Assembly (NCBI GenBank): GCA_902585605.1
Contig: CACIED010000001.1
Location: 405,573-469,572 of the forward strand
DNA: 64,000 bases
Reading direction: 5' to 3'
Source of the DNA: an uncultured Alphaproteobacteria bacterium
GTDB taxonomy: Bacteria > Pseudomonadota > Alphaproteobacteria > HIMB59 > GCA-002718135
Shown here: in pieces, positions 27,801-37,310 of the stretch
Numbering within the stretch: position 1 is the stretch's first letter
Layout of the letters: each line of letters begins with the position of its first letter
Made by a program: the position numbers and the translations under genes
The notes under the pieces: model-generated
Database searches by the model: none
What the model was told of the DNA's origin: nothing
What the model saw: the letters and a program-made list of their open reading frames with translations, nothing else

Positions 27801-28694
27801 TTACTTCATGCCTGTCAAAGTAATTCCTTCAATAAATCGTTTTTGCGCGATTATAAAAGCAACAATAAGAGGAACTGTTACAGTAACTATCGAAGCCATC
27901 ATTGGCCCAAATTCGTCACTATCAATTCCACCTCTGAATTCTCTTATACCAAGTGGTGGAGTAAAGAGATCTCTATTTCCTGTTATTACCATACGAGGCC
28001 AGAAATAATCATTCCAGTGTGCAACAACTGAGAATATTGCAAAAGCAAGTAACGCTGGTATTGCAGTTGGAAGCATTACTTTCCATACGATTGCGTACTC
28101 TCCCATGCCGTCCATCCTGGCGGCATCAATTAATTCATCGGGCACAGTCATAAAAAATTGCCGCATTAAAAAAATTCCAAACACCGATATGGTCCAGGGA
28201 AGTATCAAGGCGGAATAGGTGTCAACTAATCCTGCTTGGGCCAACATAACATACAATGGAAGCGCAATTCCATGAACTGGAATGAGCAAGCAAAATAAAA
28301 CCATTGAGAAAACAAATTCTCGCCCGTAAAACCGTAACTTAGCGAGTGCATACGCGCACGGTAAGGCGACTAAAACCTGAATAATGAAGATTGATAAAGT
28401 AACAATGACACCATTCATTAAGTATCTAGGAATAGGAGCTTTTTCAAAAGCAAACCAATAGTTGTATTGATATGGCTTCATTGTACATGTTTCTTCTGAA
28501 TAACCAGTTTTAACACATACAGGAAACGTTTGAGTTTCTTGCGCACCAATAAGACCACCAGAAATTGATTGGATTTCTTGCTGAGATTTTAATGACATTG
28601 AAACCATCATATAAAAAGGGAGCATTACTACGATAGCACCAATAATTAAGATTGCATGCTTCCAACCTTCCCCAATATATTGTTTAGCCTCCAT
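27801..28694 (-). CDS. Ugp/sugar-type ABC transporter permease (UgpE/MalG family)
   Basis: The 297-residue inner-membrane protein has about six helices and the coupling motif AARMDGMGEYAIVWKVMLPTA (EAA loop, near 190). There is a periplasmic insertion with two Cys after the first helix (residues about 50-70). It shares its 1-base overlap with the partner permease. The importer looks like a glycerol-phosphate or polyol system. The divergent phosphonate genes suggest instead an organophosphonate or its ester as substrate; this is inference. Confidence 0.9.
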   Translation of the reverse strand: MEAKQYIGEGWKHAILIIGAIVVMLPFYMMVSMSLKSQQEIQSISGGLIGAQETQTFPVCVKTGYSEETCTMKPYQYNYWFAFEKAPIPRYLMNGVIVTLSIFIIQVLVALPCAYALAKLRFYGREFVFSMVLFCLLIPVHGIALPLYVMLAQAGLVDTYSALILPWTISVFGIFLMRQFFMTVPDELIDAARMDGMGEYAIVWKVMLPTAIPALLAFAIFSVVAHWNDYFWPRMVITGNRDLFTPPLGIREFRGGIDSDEFGPMMASIVTVTVPLIVAFIIAQKRFIEGITLTGMK

Positions 28695-29650
28695 TAATAA
28701 TGAACCCTCTTCTCAATGACATATCTTTGGAAAAACGTTAACACAAGAATAAATCCAATAAAGACAACAGTGATTGCTGCGCCGATACTTGTTAAGTTTT
28801 GTTGAATAGCTTTTTCAAAAATTGCATACATCATGACATACGTTGTTTTTGATGGACCACCTTTGGTCAGTATTTCGATTGTATCAAATACCTGAAATGT
28901 TCTAATGGTAGTAATAGTCACAACAAACAACGTTGTTGGACCAAGCATTGGCCATGTAACAAGTTTAAATTGTTCCCATGTAGATTTAGCCCCATCCATT
29001 TCCGCAGCTTGATATAACTCTCTTGGTATACTTGTTAAGCCAGCTAAATATAAAACCATGTTAAAACCAAAAGCTTGCCAAATTCCTATGAAACATACTG
29101 TCCAAATCGCAGTATTTTTTTGTTTTAACCAATATGGAAAATCCATGTTGTTTGCACATGCTACAGCATACCAGCTTTCTTGTGAGTCTACCCACGGTAA
29201 CCAATGAAAACCAAGAATGAATTCTCTAACTCCTCCACACCCATTTGCTAAAAAACTATTTACAATTCCTAATGTTGGATGAAGAGTAAATTCCCATGCA
29301 ATTGCCATCGCAAGAAGAGTTGCCATAACTGGAAGAAAGAAAATTGTTTTATATATATCAGCGCCAAACCTTAGTGAATTTAAGAGCATAGCAGCACATA
29401 ATCCAAGTACAACAGAAATTGGAACGACAACGATAACATACGTGGCTGTAGCCCAAATCATTTTGACATATGTTTTTCGATTGAACATTTTGTCATAATT
29501 TTCTAGTCCAACCCACTCGAATGTTTTGTTTCCTAAATTATAGTCAGTAAAAGAAATTCCTCCTGCAAGAAAAAGAGGAAAGATTAAAATAATTATCATC
29601 AGTATGATTGCTGGTGCAATAAACCATATGTGAGCTTTTGAATTATGCAT
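28694..29650 (-). CDS. Ugp/sugar-type ABC transporter permease (UgpA/MalF family)
   Basis: The 318-residue protein has about six helices. The EAA coupling loop is QAAEMDGAKSTWEQFKLVTWP (near 222), preceded by GLTSIPRELY. As in the partner permease there is a large periplasmic loop, here residues about 130-170, containing two Cys and several Trp. It overlaps the ATPase gene by 8 bp and the second permease gene by 1 bp, forming an ATPase-permease-permease operon. Confidence 0.91.
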   Translation of the reverse strand: MHNSKAHIWFIAPAIILMIIILIFPLFLAGGISFTDYNLGNKTFEWVGLENYDKMFNRKTYVKMIWATATYVIVVVPISVVLGLCAAMLLNSLRFGADIYKTIFFLPVMATLLAMAIAWEFTLHPTLGIVNSFLANGCGGVREFILGFHWLPWVDSQESWYAVACANNMDFPYWLKQKNTAIWTVCFIGIWQAFGFNMVLYLAGLTSIPRELYQAAEMDGAKSTWEQFKLVTWPMLGPTTLFVVTITTIRTFQVFDTIEILTKGGPSKTTYVMMYAIFEKAIQQNLTSIGAAITVVFIGFILVLTFFQRYVIEKRVHY

Positions 29651-30776
29651 TAGTAAATTGAACTCTCATTCCTGCTTGGTTAAATAGTAATGCTTTATCT
29701 GAAACTCTTTTAATATTCACATTAGAACCATTTGAAATTTGATGTGTAAATTGTGGTAAGCCCCTTACAATTATTTTATTTGAACCGTCTTCAATATTTA
29801 CATGAAAGAAAATATCTGAGCCTAAATTTTCTCTATATGCAACTGTTCCACTAAATGTATTTTCATTACTTTCATTTGTAATTTCTAAATGTTCTGGTCG
29901 AATCCCAATATGTAAGTCTGTATTACTTTCAGAACTTTTTCTTTTTAGATTAACGTTGAGAAAACCCACCGTCCCACTTGAGTCCGCAGTTCCTTTAAAT
30001 ATATTTATTTTTGGACTTCCAACAAATTGAGCTACGCTTAATGAGGAAGGATTGTCATATACTTCTTGAGGCGTATCTAGTTGTAATAAATTTCCATCAA
30101 TCATAACAGCCATTCTAGAAGACATAGTTAACGCTTCTGCTTGATCATGTGTTACGTACACAAAAGTAGTTTTAAGTGAATTATGAAGTTCAGATAGTTC
30201 AGATCGCATGTGAACTCTCAGAGCCGCATCTAAATTTGAAAGAGGTTCATCCATTAAAAAGGCAACAGGCTCTCTAACCATAGCACGACCAAGAGCAACT
30301 CTTTGTCTTTGACCGCCTGACAATTGTCCTGGTTTTCTATCTAATAGTTCTGAAATTTTTAGAGTTTCAGAAGTTTTATTTACTAATTGATTTATAGATT
30401 CTGTTTTATCTTTTTTGCTTGGAGAAAAATTACCAATTAAGGGCAGTCTTTCAAATGCATTATAGTCTCTTAGTCTTAATGGAGTTTCTAAATTTCTTCT
30501 TACTGTTAGATGAGGATAAAGAGCATATGATTGAAATACCATTGCCAAATCTCTTTCACTGGCTCTAACTCTATTTACATTTTTATTATCTATTAATACA
30601 TCACCTGAAGTCTGTTGTTCCAATCCTGCAATTATTCTAAGTAATGTAGATTTACCACAACCAGATGGACCAACTAATGTTAAGAATTCTCCATCGTTTA
30701 TATCAACATTCAAATTATTAAGTACTTGTGTAGACCCAAATGACTTTGAAATATTTTTAAGTGATATAGTCCCCAC
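29643..30776 (-). CDS. Ugp/sugar-type ABC transporter ATP-binding protein (UgpC/MalK family)
   Basis: The 377-residue protein has Walker [10 protein letters not shown] (near 37), Q-loop in VFQSYALYPHLT, signature LSGGQRQRVALGRA (near 153), Walker B FLMDEPLSNLD and H-loop VTHDQAEAL. The C-terminal regulatory TOBE region has LHIGIRPEHLEI. About 25 extra residues with Lys/Ser sit between Q-loop and signature (near 105-130). The start is a GTG with a strong GGGGG ribosome-binding site. It is divergent from phnA across 176 bp. Confidence 0.92.
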   Translation of the reverse strand: MGTISLKNISKSFGSTQVLNNLNVDINDGEFLTLVGPSGCGKSTLLRIIAGLEQQTSGDVLIDNKNVNRVRASERDLAMVFQSYALYPHLTVRRNLETPLRLRDYNAFERLPLIGNFSPSKKDKTESINQLVNKTSETLKISELLDRKPGQLSGGQRQRVALGRAMVREPVAFLMDEPLSNLDAALRVHMRSELSELHNSLKTTFVYVTHDQAEALTMSSRMAVMIDGNLLQLDTPQEVYDNPSSLSVAQFVGSPKINIFKGTADSSGTVGFLNVNLKRKSSESNTDLHIGIRPEHLEITNESNENTFSGTVAYRENLGSDIFFHVNIEDGSNKIIVRGLPQFTHQISNGSNVNIKRVSDKALLFNQAGMRVQFTNA

Positions 30777-30952
30777 TCATTCCCCCTCTATGTTAACTTT
30801 AATCTACAAAATTTTATTAAATTTGAGAATATTTTAAATCTATTTATTTCAGTTTTATTTCAATTTTATTAACAAATATTCAAATTATCATTGAGTTTGA
30901 CTAGTAGATAACTATAAATTCTTATTTTTAATAATATATATTAGATGAAATT
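30777..30952. promoter_or_regulatory. Divergent intergenic region between the importer operon and phnA
   Basis: These 176 bp must hold both promoters. They are very AT-rich, with many T-runs (for example two TTTTATT units 11 bp apart at about 30853-30870). I see no convincing Pho box or operator palindrome here. Confidence 0.4.
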
Positions 30953-32194
30953 GTGTCCGATAACTTAGAAATTAATAAAAGAGAATATCCAAGTAATTTT
31001 TCAAAAACTGCTATTGTTATATGCCTTGATGGTAGTCAAAAAGAGTATCTCGAAGAAGCATCAAAATCAAATCTTACACCAAATCTTGATAAATTAATTG
31101 CAAGTGGTGAAAATCTACTAGTTCACAGCGCTATTCCAAGTTTTACAAATCCAAATAACATTTCGATTGTAACAGGCCAACCAAGTTCTGTACACGGTAT
31201 ATGCGGAAACTTCTTTTATACACCTGAGACGGGTGAAGAAGTAATGATGAATGACCCAAAATATATGCGAGCACCAACTATTTTTGAAAAATTTTACAAT
31301 TCTGGTTCTAAAATTGCTCTTGTTACTGCAAAAGACAAGTTGAGAACACTTTTAGGAAACGGATTAAGTTTTGATGATGAGAGAGCTATTTGTTTTTCTG
31401 CTGAAAAATCTGATCAAGCAACAAAAGATCTCAATGGTATAGATAATGTAAACGATTGGTTGGGGATGCCAGTTCCAGAAGTATATTCTGAAGGACTTTC
31501 TGAATTTGTAATGGCTGCAGGTGTAAAACTTCTTGAGGAGTTTAAACCAAATATTATGTATTTATCGACTACGGATTATATTCAACACAAATATGCACCG
31601 GGAAATGAAACAGCAAATAAATTTTATGCAATGTTTGATAAATATATTGGACTTTTAAATAAGGAGAATGTTTCTATAATCATCACAGCAGATCACGGAA
31701 TGAAACCAAAATCAAAAGAAGATGGTTCACCTAATGCAATATTTTTACAAGATTATTTAGATAAAAAATTTGAACCAAACATGGCTAAAGTCATCCTACC
31801 AATTACAGATCCATATGTCGTTCATCATGGTTCACTTGGTTCTTTTGCAACAATTTATTTAGAAGACAAGAGCAGGGTAGATTCAGTTGTAAATGCTATT
31901 AAAGAAATAAAAGATATAGAAGTTGTTTTAACAAAAGATGAAGGATGCTCTACTTATAATTTACCTCCTGATAGAATGGGGGATATTATATGTATGTCTT
32001 CAGAATTTATGACTATTGGTTCATCGGAAGATAAACACAATCTTTCTGGATTAAATGAACCTTTACGTTCTCATGGAGGACTCCATGAAAGAGAAGTGCC
32101 ATTCATATCAAATTTAAAATTACAAAACTTAGATACTAGCAAACAATTATATAACTATGATGCATTTTATTATGCAATAAATGGAGCCCTATGA
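30953..32194 (+). CDS. phnA: Phosphonoacetate hydrolase
   Basis: PhnA splits phosphonoacetate into acetate and phosphate. The 413 residues belong to the alkaline phosphatase superfamily: metal-binding Asp in VICLDGSQ (near 26), nucleophile Thr in IPSFTNPNN (near 65), [10 protein letters not shown] (near 240) and a late metal His in RSHGGLHE. The PSFTNPNN motif is diagnostic of S. meliloti-type PhnA against nucleotide pyrophosphatases. The start is a GTG at 30953. Its stop overlaps the phnY start (ATGATG), which supports the PhnY-PhnA pathway. Confidence 0.92.
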   Translation: MSDNLEINKREYPSNFSKTAIVICLDGSQKEYLEEASKSNLTPNLDKLIASGENLLVHSAIPSFTNPNNISIVTGQPSSVHGICGNFFYTPETGEEVMMNDPKYMRAPTIFEKFYNSGSKIALVTAKDKLRTLLGNGLSFDDERAICFSAEKSDQATKDLNGIDNVNDWLGMPVPEVYSEGLSEFVMAAGVKLLEEFKPNIMYLSTTDYIQHKYAPGNETANKFYAMFDKYIGLLNKENVSIIITADHGMKPKSKEDGSPNAIFLQDYLDKKFEPNMAKVILPITDPYVVHHGSLGSFATIYLEDKSRVDSVVNAIKEIKDIEVVLTKDEGCSTYNLPPDRMGDIICMSSEFMTIGSSEDKHNLSGLNEPLRSHGGLHEREVPFISNLKLQNLDTSKQLYNYDAFYYAINGAL

Positions 32195-33633
32195 TGCACA
32201 AAAAAATGATTAATGAAGCAATGCGCATTGCTGGAGAAAAAGTTACTTCAGATAAAACAATAAATGTTGAGTACCCTTTTACAGGTGAAGTAATCGGAAC
32301 GGTTCCAGCCGGTACCGCAGAGCATGCAAGAAAGGCTCTAGATATAGCTGCAAATTATCAGCCTAAACTTACAAGATATGAGAGACAAAAAATTCTTCAA
32401 ACTGCTGCAGAAGTACTTGTTAAAAGAAAAGAAGAAATTTCTGATATTATTACTTTAGAACTTGGTATTTCAAAACAAGATTCTCTATACGAAGTAGGAA
32501 GAGCTTTTGATGTCTTTTCTTTAACGGCTCAACTTTGTATTCTTGATGATGGAGAAATATTTTCTTGTGATTTAACTCCGCATGGAAAAGCGAGAAAAAT
32601 ATTTACCATAAGAGAACCTTTAACGGCAATTTCAGCAATCACTCCATTTAATCACCCTTTGAATATGGTAGCGCATAAAATTGCTCCTTCAATTGCAACT
32701 AATAATTGTACAGTATGTAAGCAGACAGAATTAACACCTTTAACAGCAATGGTACTCGCTGATGTTTTATATGAAGCAGGTCTGCCACCAGAAATGTTTT
32801 CAGTTGTAACTGGATGGCCTCAAGATATCGGATTAGAAATGATCAAGAATCCAAATATTGATCTCATTACTTTTACAGGCAGTGTAGGTGTAGGAAAATT
32901 AATTGCTGAACAAGCTGGATACAAAAGAACAGTTCTAGAGCTTGGTGGTAATGATCCATTAATTGTTTTAAATGACTTAGATGGTGATGATCTTAAAAAA
33001 GCTGTTGAGCTAGCTGTTACGGGAGCAACGAAAAACTCTGGTCAACGTTGTACAGCTGTTAAAAGAATACTGGTTCAAGAATCTATTGCAGATCAATTTG
33101 TTGAAATGGCTCTTGAGCGTGCCAAGAAAATTAAATTTGGTGATCCTATGAATATGGAAACAGACTTAGGTACGGTTGTTAATGCTCAAGCTGCAGAACT
33201 TTTTGATAAAAGAGTTTCCATGGCAGAAGAAGATGGTGCAAAAATTTTATATCACCCTGGAAGAAAAGGTGCTTTGTTACCTCCAATAGTTGTAGATCAT
33301 GTTGATCCTAAAAGTGAATTAGTTTTAGAAGAAACATTTGGTCCAGTTATCCCAATCATTCGTGTGCCTAATGACGATGAAGCTGTAATGAAAATATCTA
33401 ATTCAACCGCATTTGGGTTATCATCTGGTATATGTACAAATAACTTCATGCGAGCAAAAAAATATATTCAAGGTTTAAATGTTGGCACTGTAAATATTTG
33501 GGAGGTTCCAGGCTATAGAATTGAAATGTCTCCTTTTGGAGGAATTAAAGATTCAGGTCTTGGTTATAAAGAAGGTGTAATTGAAGCAATGAAAAGCTTT
33601 ACTAATGTAAAAACCTTTTCACTACCTTGGTAA
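32191..33633 (+). CDS. phnY: Phosphonoacetaldehyde dehydrogenase
   Basis: PhnY oxidises phosphonoacetaldehyde to phosphonoacetate with NAD(P). The 480-residue aldehyde dehydrogenase shows [16 protein letters not shown] (cofactor side, near 150), FTGSVGVG (near 228), the Glu in [10 protein letters not shown] (near 252) and the catalytic Cys in [11 protein letters not shown] (near 287). Family membership alone would not give the substrate. The tight coupling to phnA does, as in the S. meliloti phnWAY system. A Met pair at the start leaves one codon of doubt. Confidence 0.9.
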   Translation: MMHKKMINEAMRIAGEKVTSDKTINVEYPFTGEVIGTVPAGTAEHARKALDIAANYQPKLTRYERQKILQTAAEVLVKRKEEISDIITLELGISKQDSLYEVGRAFDVFSLTAQLCILDDGEIFSCDLTPHGKARKIFTIREPLTAISAITPFNHPLNMVAHKIAPSIATNNCTVCKQTELTPLTAMVLADVLYEAGLPPEMFSVVTGWPQDIGLEMIKNPNIDLITFTGSVGVGKLIAEQAGYKRTVLELGGNDPLIVLNDLDGDDLKKAVELAVTGATKNSGQRCTAVKRILVQESIADQFVEMALERAKKIKFGDPMNMETDLGTVVNAQAAELFDKRVSMAEEDGAKILYHPGRKGALLPPIVVDHVDPKSELVLEETFGPVIPIIRVPNDDEAVMKISNSTAFGLSSGICTNNFMRAKKYIQGLNVGTVNIWEVPGYRIEMSPFGGIKDSGLGYKEGVIEAMKSFTNVKTFSLPW

Positions 33634-33671
33634 AAAAAACAAGTTTTTCTCTAATTTTTTTATTTCTGTGG

Positions 33672-33689
33672 AAAAATAAGCTTATTTTT
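33672..33689. repeat. 18-bp perfect palindrome between phnY and the binding-protein gene
   Basis: AAAAATAAG is followed immediately by CTTATTTTT. It ends exactly where the 11-bp-spaced repeats begin. It could be a weak terminator for phnAY or an operator beside the Pho boxes. It is AT-rich, so chance is also possible. Confidence 0.4.
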
Positions 33690-33718
33690 TAGTAATATTT
33701 TCGTAATAAAATTGTAAC
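33690..33718 (+). promoter_or_regulatory. Triple 11-bp direct repeat, candidate Pho box, before the importer binding-protein gene
   Basis: The units TAGTAAT (33690-33696), TCGTAAT (33701-33707) and TTGTAAC (33712-33718) are each separated by 4 AT-rich bases, the 7+4 spacing of PhoB half-sites. They lie 52 bp before the ATG of the binding protein, leaving room for a -10 and a leader with a strong GGGAGG ribosome-binding site. Similar units occur before pstS, phoB and the DUF47-pit pair. Confidence 0.7.
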
Positions 33719-33770
33719 CCTTTCTAGCTACATGTTAGATTAAATTATTATATTCAATCGGGAGGATTAA

Positions 33771-35024
33771 ATGAAAAAATTAATTACAGGATTGGCAGCC
33801 GTATTAGCTTTCGGTTTTTATGGTTCTGTTAATTCAGCTAAGTCTATTGAAATAGAAGTAGCTTATCCTTATTCAGGATTATTCGATGTAACGTTTCAAG
33901 CTATTATGCCAGAGTTTGAAAAAGCGCATCCAGATATTCAAGTTAAATTTAGAGCAACTTATGAAAACTATGAAGATGCAACTGCAACAATTTTTAGAGA
34001 GTCTACTTCAGGTAATTTACCAGATGTAACAATGCAAGGTCTTAACAGACAGGCACCTCTAGTTGACAAAGGTATTGCTAAGTCTTTAGAACCATTTATC
34101 GCAAAAGAAGCAGCTTTTGAAAAAGATGGTTACCATTCTGCTATGTTAAGTCTTTCAACATTCGGTGGTGAAGTTTATGGATTACCATTTTCTGTATCAA
34201 CACCAGTTGGATATTATAACATGGATTTATTAGCTGAAGCAGGTGTAGATAGTATTCCAACTAACTGGGACGAAGTTATTGCAGCATGTAATAAATTAGA
34301 AGCAGCAGGTAAAGGAACTCTATACTTTGGTTGGAACATTACAGGTAACTGGTTCCACCAAGCATTAATGCATACTCAGAATGTTCCAATGGTTAAAGAT
34401 GGAGCTGTAAATATGGGTGGAGATGCAGGACTTGCAACGTTAGAGCAAATGAAATCAATCATGAGCGGATGTAATATGCCAAACTATTCAATTGCTGATG
34501 GTCAAGCGGCGTTTAACGCAGGTACTATTGGTATGATGTTCTGGTCTACTTCAAGCTTGGGTTCAGTTAATGCTGCAAAGGCAGACTTTGTTTTAAAAAC
34601 TGCACCATTCCCTGGAATGGCTGGAGTAAACAATGGAACACCAGCAAGATTACCAGCAGGTGGAAACGCTGCAATGTTAGTGTCTACATCTGATGATCCA
34701 GCAAGAGTTGATGCTGCATGGACTTTCTTAAAGTTCATTACATCAGGTATCGGTGCTGCATTAGTTGCTGAAACAACTGGATATGTTCCACCAAACAAAG
34801 CAGCGAATGATTTATTAGGTGACTTCTATAGTCAAAACCCTAATAAACTTACTGCTGTTGAACAACTTCCACTTCTTGCTGATTGGTTTGCGTATCCTGG
34901 AGAAAATGGATTAGCTGTTACACAGGTAATCTATGATTACACGGAAGAAATTGCTACAGGCGACGCTGATGATATGGCAGATCTTCAAGAAGAAATGATG
35001 GAAGAAATAAACGATCTTATGTAA
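33771..35024 (+). CDS. Ugp/sugar-type ABC transporter substrate-binding protein (SBP family 1), probable organophosphonate importer
   Basis: The 417-residue periplasmic protein has a signal peptide (about 1-22). The body is UgpB-like: IEVAYPYSGLFD, ATYENYEDATATIFRES, DVTMQGLNRQAPLVDKG, LPFSVSTPVGYYNMDLL, and ATTGYVPPNK-like AETTGYVPPNK near 340. It completes the three divergent transporter genes at 27801-30776. It has its own repeat-rich promoter region and a strong terminator, so it is probably the most abundant product of the cluster under phosphate stress. The substrate is unproven. Confidence 0.9.
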   Translation: MKKLITGLAAVLAFGFYGSVNSAKSIEIEVAYPYSGLFDVTFQAIMPEFEKAHPDIQVKFRATYENYEDATATIFRESTSGNLPDVTMQGLNRQAPLVDKGIAKSLEPFIAKEAAFEKDGYHSAMLSLSTFGGEVYGLPFSVSTPVGYYNMDLLAEAGVDSIPTNWDEVIAACNKLEAAGKGTLYFGWNITGNWFHQALMHTQNVPMVKDGAVNMGGDAGLATLEQMKSIMSGCNMPNYSIADGQAAFNAGTIGMMFWSTSSLGSVNAAKADFVLKTAPFPGMAGVNNGTPARLPAGGNAAMLVSTSDDPARVDAAWTFLKFITSGIGAALVAETTGYVPPNKAANDLLGDFYSQNPNKLTAVEQLPLLADWFAYPGENGLAVTQVIYDYTEEIATGDADDMADLQEEMMEEINDLM

Positions 35025-35054
35025 TTTGAGATTATTTATTATTAACTTTTTATT

Positions 35055-35087
35055 ACAGCGGCTTTATAAAAGCCGCTGTTTTATTTT
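35055..35087 (+). terminator. Rho-independent terminator after the binding-protein gene
   Basis: ACAGCGGCTTT and AAAGCCGCTGT form a perfect 11-bp stem with a 3-base loop, followed by TTTATTTT. It is the strongest terminator in the window. It separates the binding protein from the MetE-like gene, so those downstream genes need read-through or their own promoter. Confidence 0.9.
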
Positions 35088-35111
35088 AAATTTAAATGGG
35101 AGTAAAAATAG

Positions 35112-36191
35112 ATGCCTCTTACAACAACTACAATAGGTGCTTATCCAAAACCGAAACAAACACCCATTCAAGATTGGTTTTTAGGGACAAAATCAGAAGA
35201 AGAGAGAAAAGCATCAAAAGGATTATTATCAAATTGGTCACCTGGCGCATATGAAAAAGCATTAGAGTCTGCAGGTGCGGATGCTGAAAAATTATTTTTA
35301 GCAGCAATTAAAGAAGTTATAACTGATCAAGTAAGTGCGGGTATTGATGTTCCAACAGATGGGGAAGTTAGGCGCGAGAGTTATGTATTATATCAATGTC
35401 GATTTTTAAATGGTGTAAGTTTTAAGGAAGTTACACATAAGTCAGTAAGACAGGGTGCGTTTGAAGCTGACCTTCCAACTATTGTTGCACCAATTTCAAG
35501 TAAAGAAATACGTATGCATTTAGACTGGAAGAGTGCACAACAATTTACAAAAAACCCAGTTAAAATTACGCTACCTGGACCAATGACAATTACAGATTCA
35601 ATTGCCAACAATTACTATGATGACATGAAAAAACTTGGTTTTGATTTAGCATTAGCCCTCAATAAAGAAGTTAAAGCACTTGTAGATGCAGGTTGTCAGT
35701 ATATTCAAATTGATGAACCAGTATTTGCTAGAAAGCCCGATGAAGCTCATTCTTACGGTATGGAAAATTTAGAAAGAATGATGCATGGTATTCCTAAAGA
35801 AGTGCAACGCGTTTGCCATATTTGTTGTGGTTATCCTAACTCATTAGATTCAGAAGGTTATAAAAAGGCTGATTTAGATGCTTATGATAGAATAGCATCA
35901 CTTGTAGATGATTCAACTATTGATGAAGTATCTTTAGAAGATTCACATAGGCATAATGATTTAAATCTTTTAGAAAAATTTACTAAAACAAAAGTAATTT
36001 TTGGATTTATTGATATTGCAAAAAGTAGAATGGAGTCTGTTGAAGAGGTAAGAGTTCGTATCAAAGATTCACTTGAACATATTGATGAACACCGCTTAAT
36101 AGCTGCACCAGATTGTGGTTTAGGTTTCTTTACACGAGAACAAGCAATTGAGAAAATGACAATTTTAACTAAAGCGGCAAAATCAATTTAA
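35112..36191 (+). CDS. MetE-like cobalamin-independent methionine synthase family protein (C-terminal catalytic domain only)
   Basis: The 359-residue protein corresponds to the catalytic half of MetE, about half the length of the full enzyme. It has TTIGAYPKP at the start, LPGPMTITDS (near 156), IQIDEPVF (near 200), HICCGYP (zinc His and Cys, near 237), DEVSLEDSH (near 276) and PDCGLGFFTR (second zinc Cys, near 337). Thus the zinc methyl-transfer site is intact and the folate-binding N-terminal half is absent. Its partner methyl donor is unknown. Its place in the phosphonate cluster suggests a methylated phosphonate or core-MetE methionine synthesis. Confidence 0.83.
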   Translation: MPLTTTTIGAYPKPKQTPIQDWFLGTKSEEERKASKGLLSNWSPGAYEKALESAGADAEKLFLAAIKEVITDQVSAGIDVPTDGEVRRESYVLYQCRFLNGVSFKEVTHKSVRQGAFEADLPTIVAPISSKEIRMHLDWKSAQQFTKNPVKITLPGPMTITDSIANNYYDDMKKLGFDLALALNKEVKALVDAGCQYIQIDEPVFARKPDEAHSYGMENLERMMHGIPKEVQRVCHICCGYPNSLDSEGYKKADLDAYDRIASLVDDSTIDEVSLEDSHRHNDLNLLEKFTKTKVIFGFIDIAKSRMESVEEVRVRIKDSLEHIDEHRLIAAPDCGLGFFTREQAIEKMTILTKAAKSI

Positions 36192-36195
36192 TGTA

Positions 36196-37308
36196 ATGTG
36201 GAATTATTTTAATCCTGTTGAAATTATTTTTGGAGAAAATAGATTTAAAGAAGTACATGATGCTCTTAAAAATAAGAACTACATCATAATCACTCATCCA
36301 GAAGAAATTTTTAAAAAATATAGCGATGAATTAAAATCTTCTTCAAATCCACCACTATCCATTATGACGGATGTTCAGCCTAATCCAGATTATAAGGATA
36401 TTTTAGAGCTACAAAAAAAATTTTCTTCAATCAATGAATCGGTAGATTATATTTTAGCTATAGGTGGGGGCTCTGTTACAGACACAGCTAAAGCAATTGC
36501 TGCATTTAAAGATAAACAAGAATATCTAACAGATTTCGTTCGCAATAAAAAAAGTCCAAGAGTCGAAAATCCAATCAAGATTATTGCAATACCTACAACT
36601 TCAGGAACATCAAGTGAGCTTACGTGTTGGGCCACAATATGGGATAAAGAAAAAAATAATAAATTATCTTTGGCGCATAAATCTCTTTATGCAGAAAAAG
36701 CAATTATCGATCCATCTATTATGGTTGATAAGCCTTTAGGCTTAACCATTTCAACTGGTTTAGATGCTCTCTCCCATTCAATGGAAAGTATTTGGAATAT
36801 TAATGCGAACCCAATTTCTGCTTCTCATGCAATACAAGCATCAAAATTAGTATTAAAAAATTTACCACTTCTCGCTAAAGATTTAAGAAATGTTGTATTA
36901 CGCTCAAACATTGCATTGGCGTGTGTTCATGCTGGTTTAGCGTTTTCCAATACGAAAACTGCTATTGCGCACAATCTATCATACCCTGTGACACTCAATT
37001 ACGGTATTCAGCATGGTATTGCTTGTTCATTTACTTTACCTATGATTACTAAAAGTATGGTTGGAATTGATAGTGTCGCTGAGGAGAGACTAAAATTAAT
37101 TTTTAATAATAATCTTGAGAATGCTGCAGATCATCTGAGTGAATTTATGCGTTCTTTGGAAGTTCCTCTGAACTTAAATGAAATAAAAGTTCCTGTTCAA
37201 GAATGGAATAATATAGTAGATGATGCGTTTTTAGGGGAACGAGGTAAAAACTTTATTGGCAATAAAGAAGCCTTCATCTCTTCTGCTAAATCAATGGGAC
37301 TTTATTAG
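36196..37308 (+). CDS. Iron-type alcohol dehydrogenase, resembles phosphonoacetaldehyde reductases
   Basis: The 370-residue group III alcohol dehydrogenase has AIGGGSVTDTAK (nucleotide site, near 90) and PTTSGTSSE (near 134). The metal ligands lie in STGLDALSHSME (Asp and His, near 190) and AIAHNLSYPVTLNYGIQHG (two His, near 258-272). The start MWNYFNPVEIIFG resembles PhpC/FomC-type enzymes that interconvert phosphonoacetaldehyde and 2-hydroxyethylphosphonate. In this catabolic setting it may run in the oxidising direction. It lies 4 bp after the MetE-like gene. Confidence 0.8.
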   Translation: MWNYFNPVEIIFGENRFKEVHDALKNKNYIIITHPEEIFKKYSDELKSSSNPPLSIMTDVQPNPDYKDILELQKKFSSINESVDYILAIGGGSVTDTAKAIAAFKDKQEYLTDFVRNKKSPRVENPIKIIAIPTTSGTSSELTCWATIWDKEKNNKLSLAHKSLYAEKAIIDPSIMVDKPLGLTISTGLDALSHSMESIWNINANPISASHAIQASKLVLKNLPLLAKDLRNVVLRSNIALACVHAGLAFSNTKTAIAHNLSYPVTLNYGIQHGIACSFTLPMITKSMVGIDSVAEERLKLIFNNNLENAADHLSEFMRSLEVPLNLNEIKVPVQEWNNIVDDAFLGERGKNFIGNKEAFISSAKSMGLY

Positions 37309-37310
37309 TA

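Noticed and set aside
30777..30810. Possible Pho box before the importer ATPase gene (minus strand TTGTAGA-TTAA-AGTTAAC)
   Set aside because: Two mismatches in one unit, and the second unit is only about 16 bp from the start codon, leaving no room for a -10 element.
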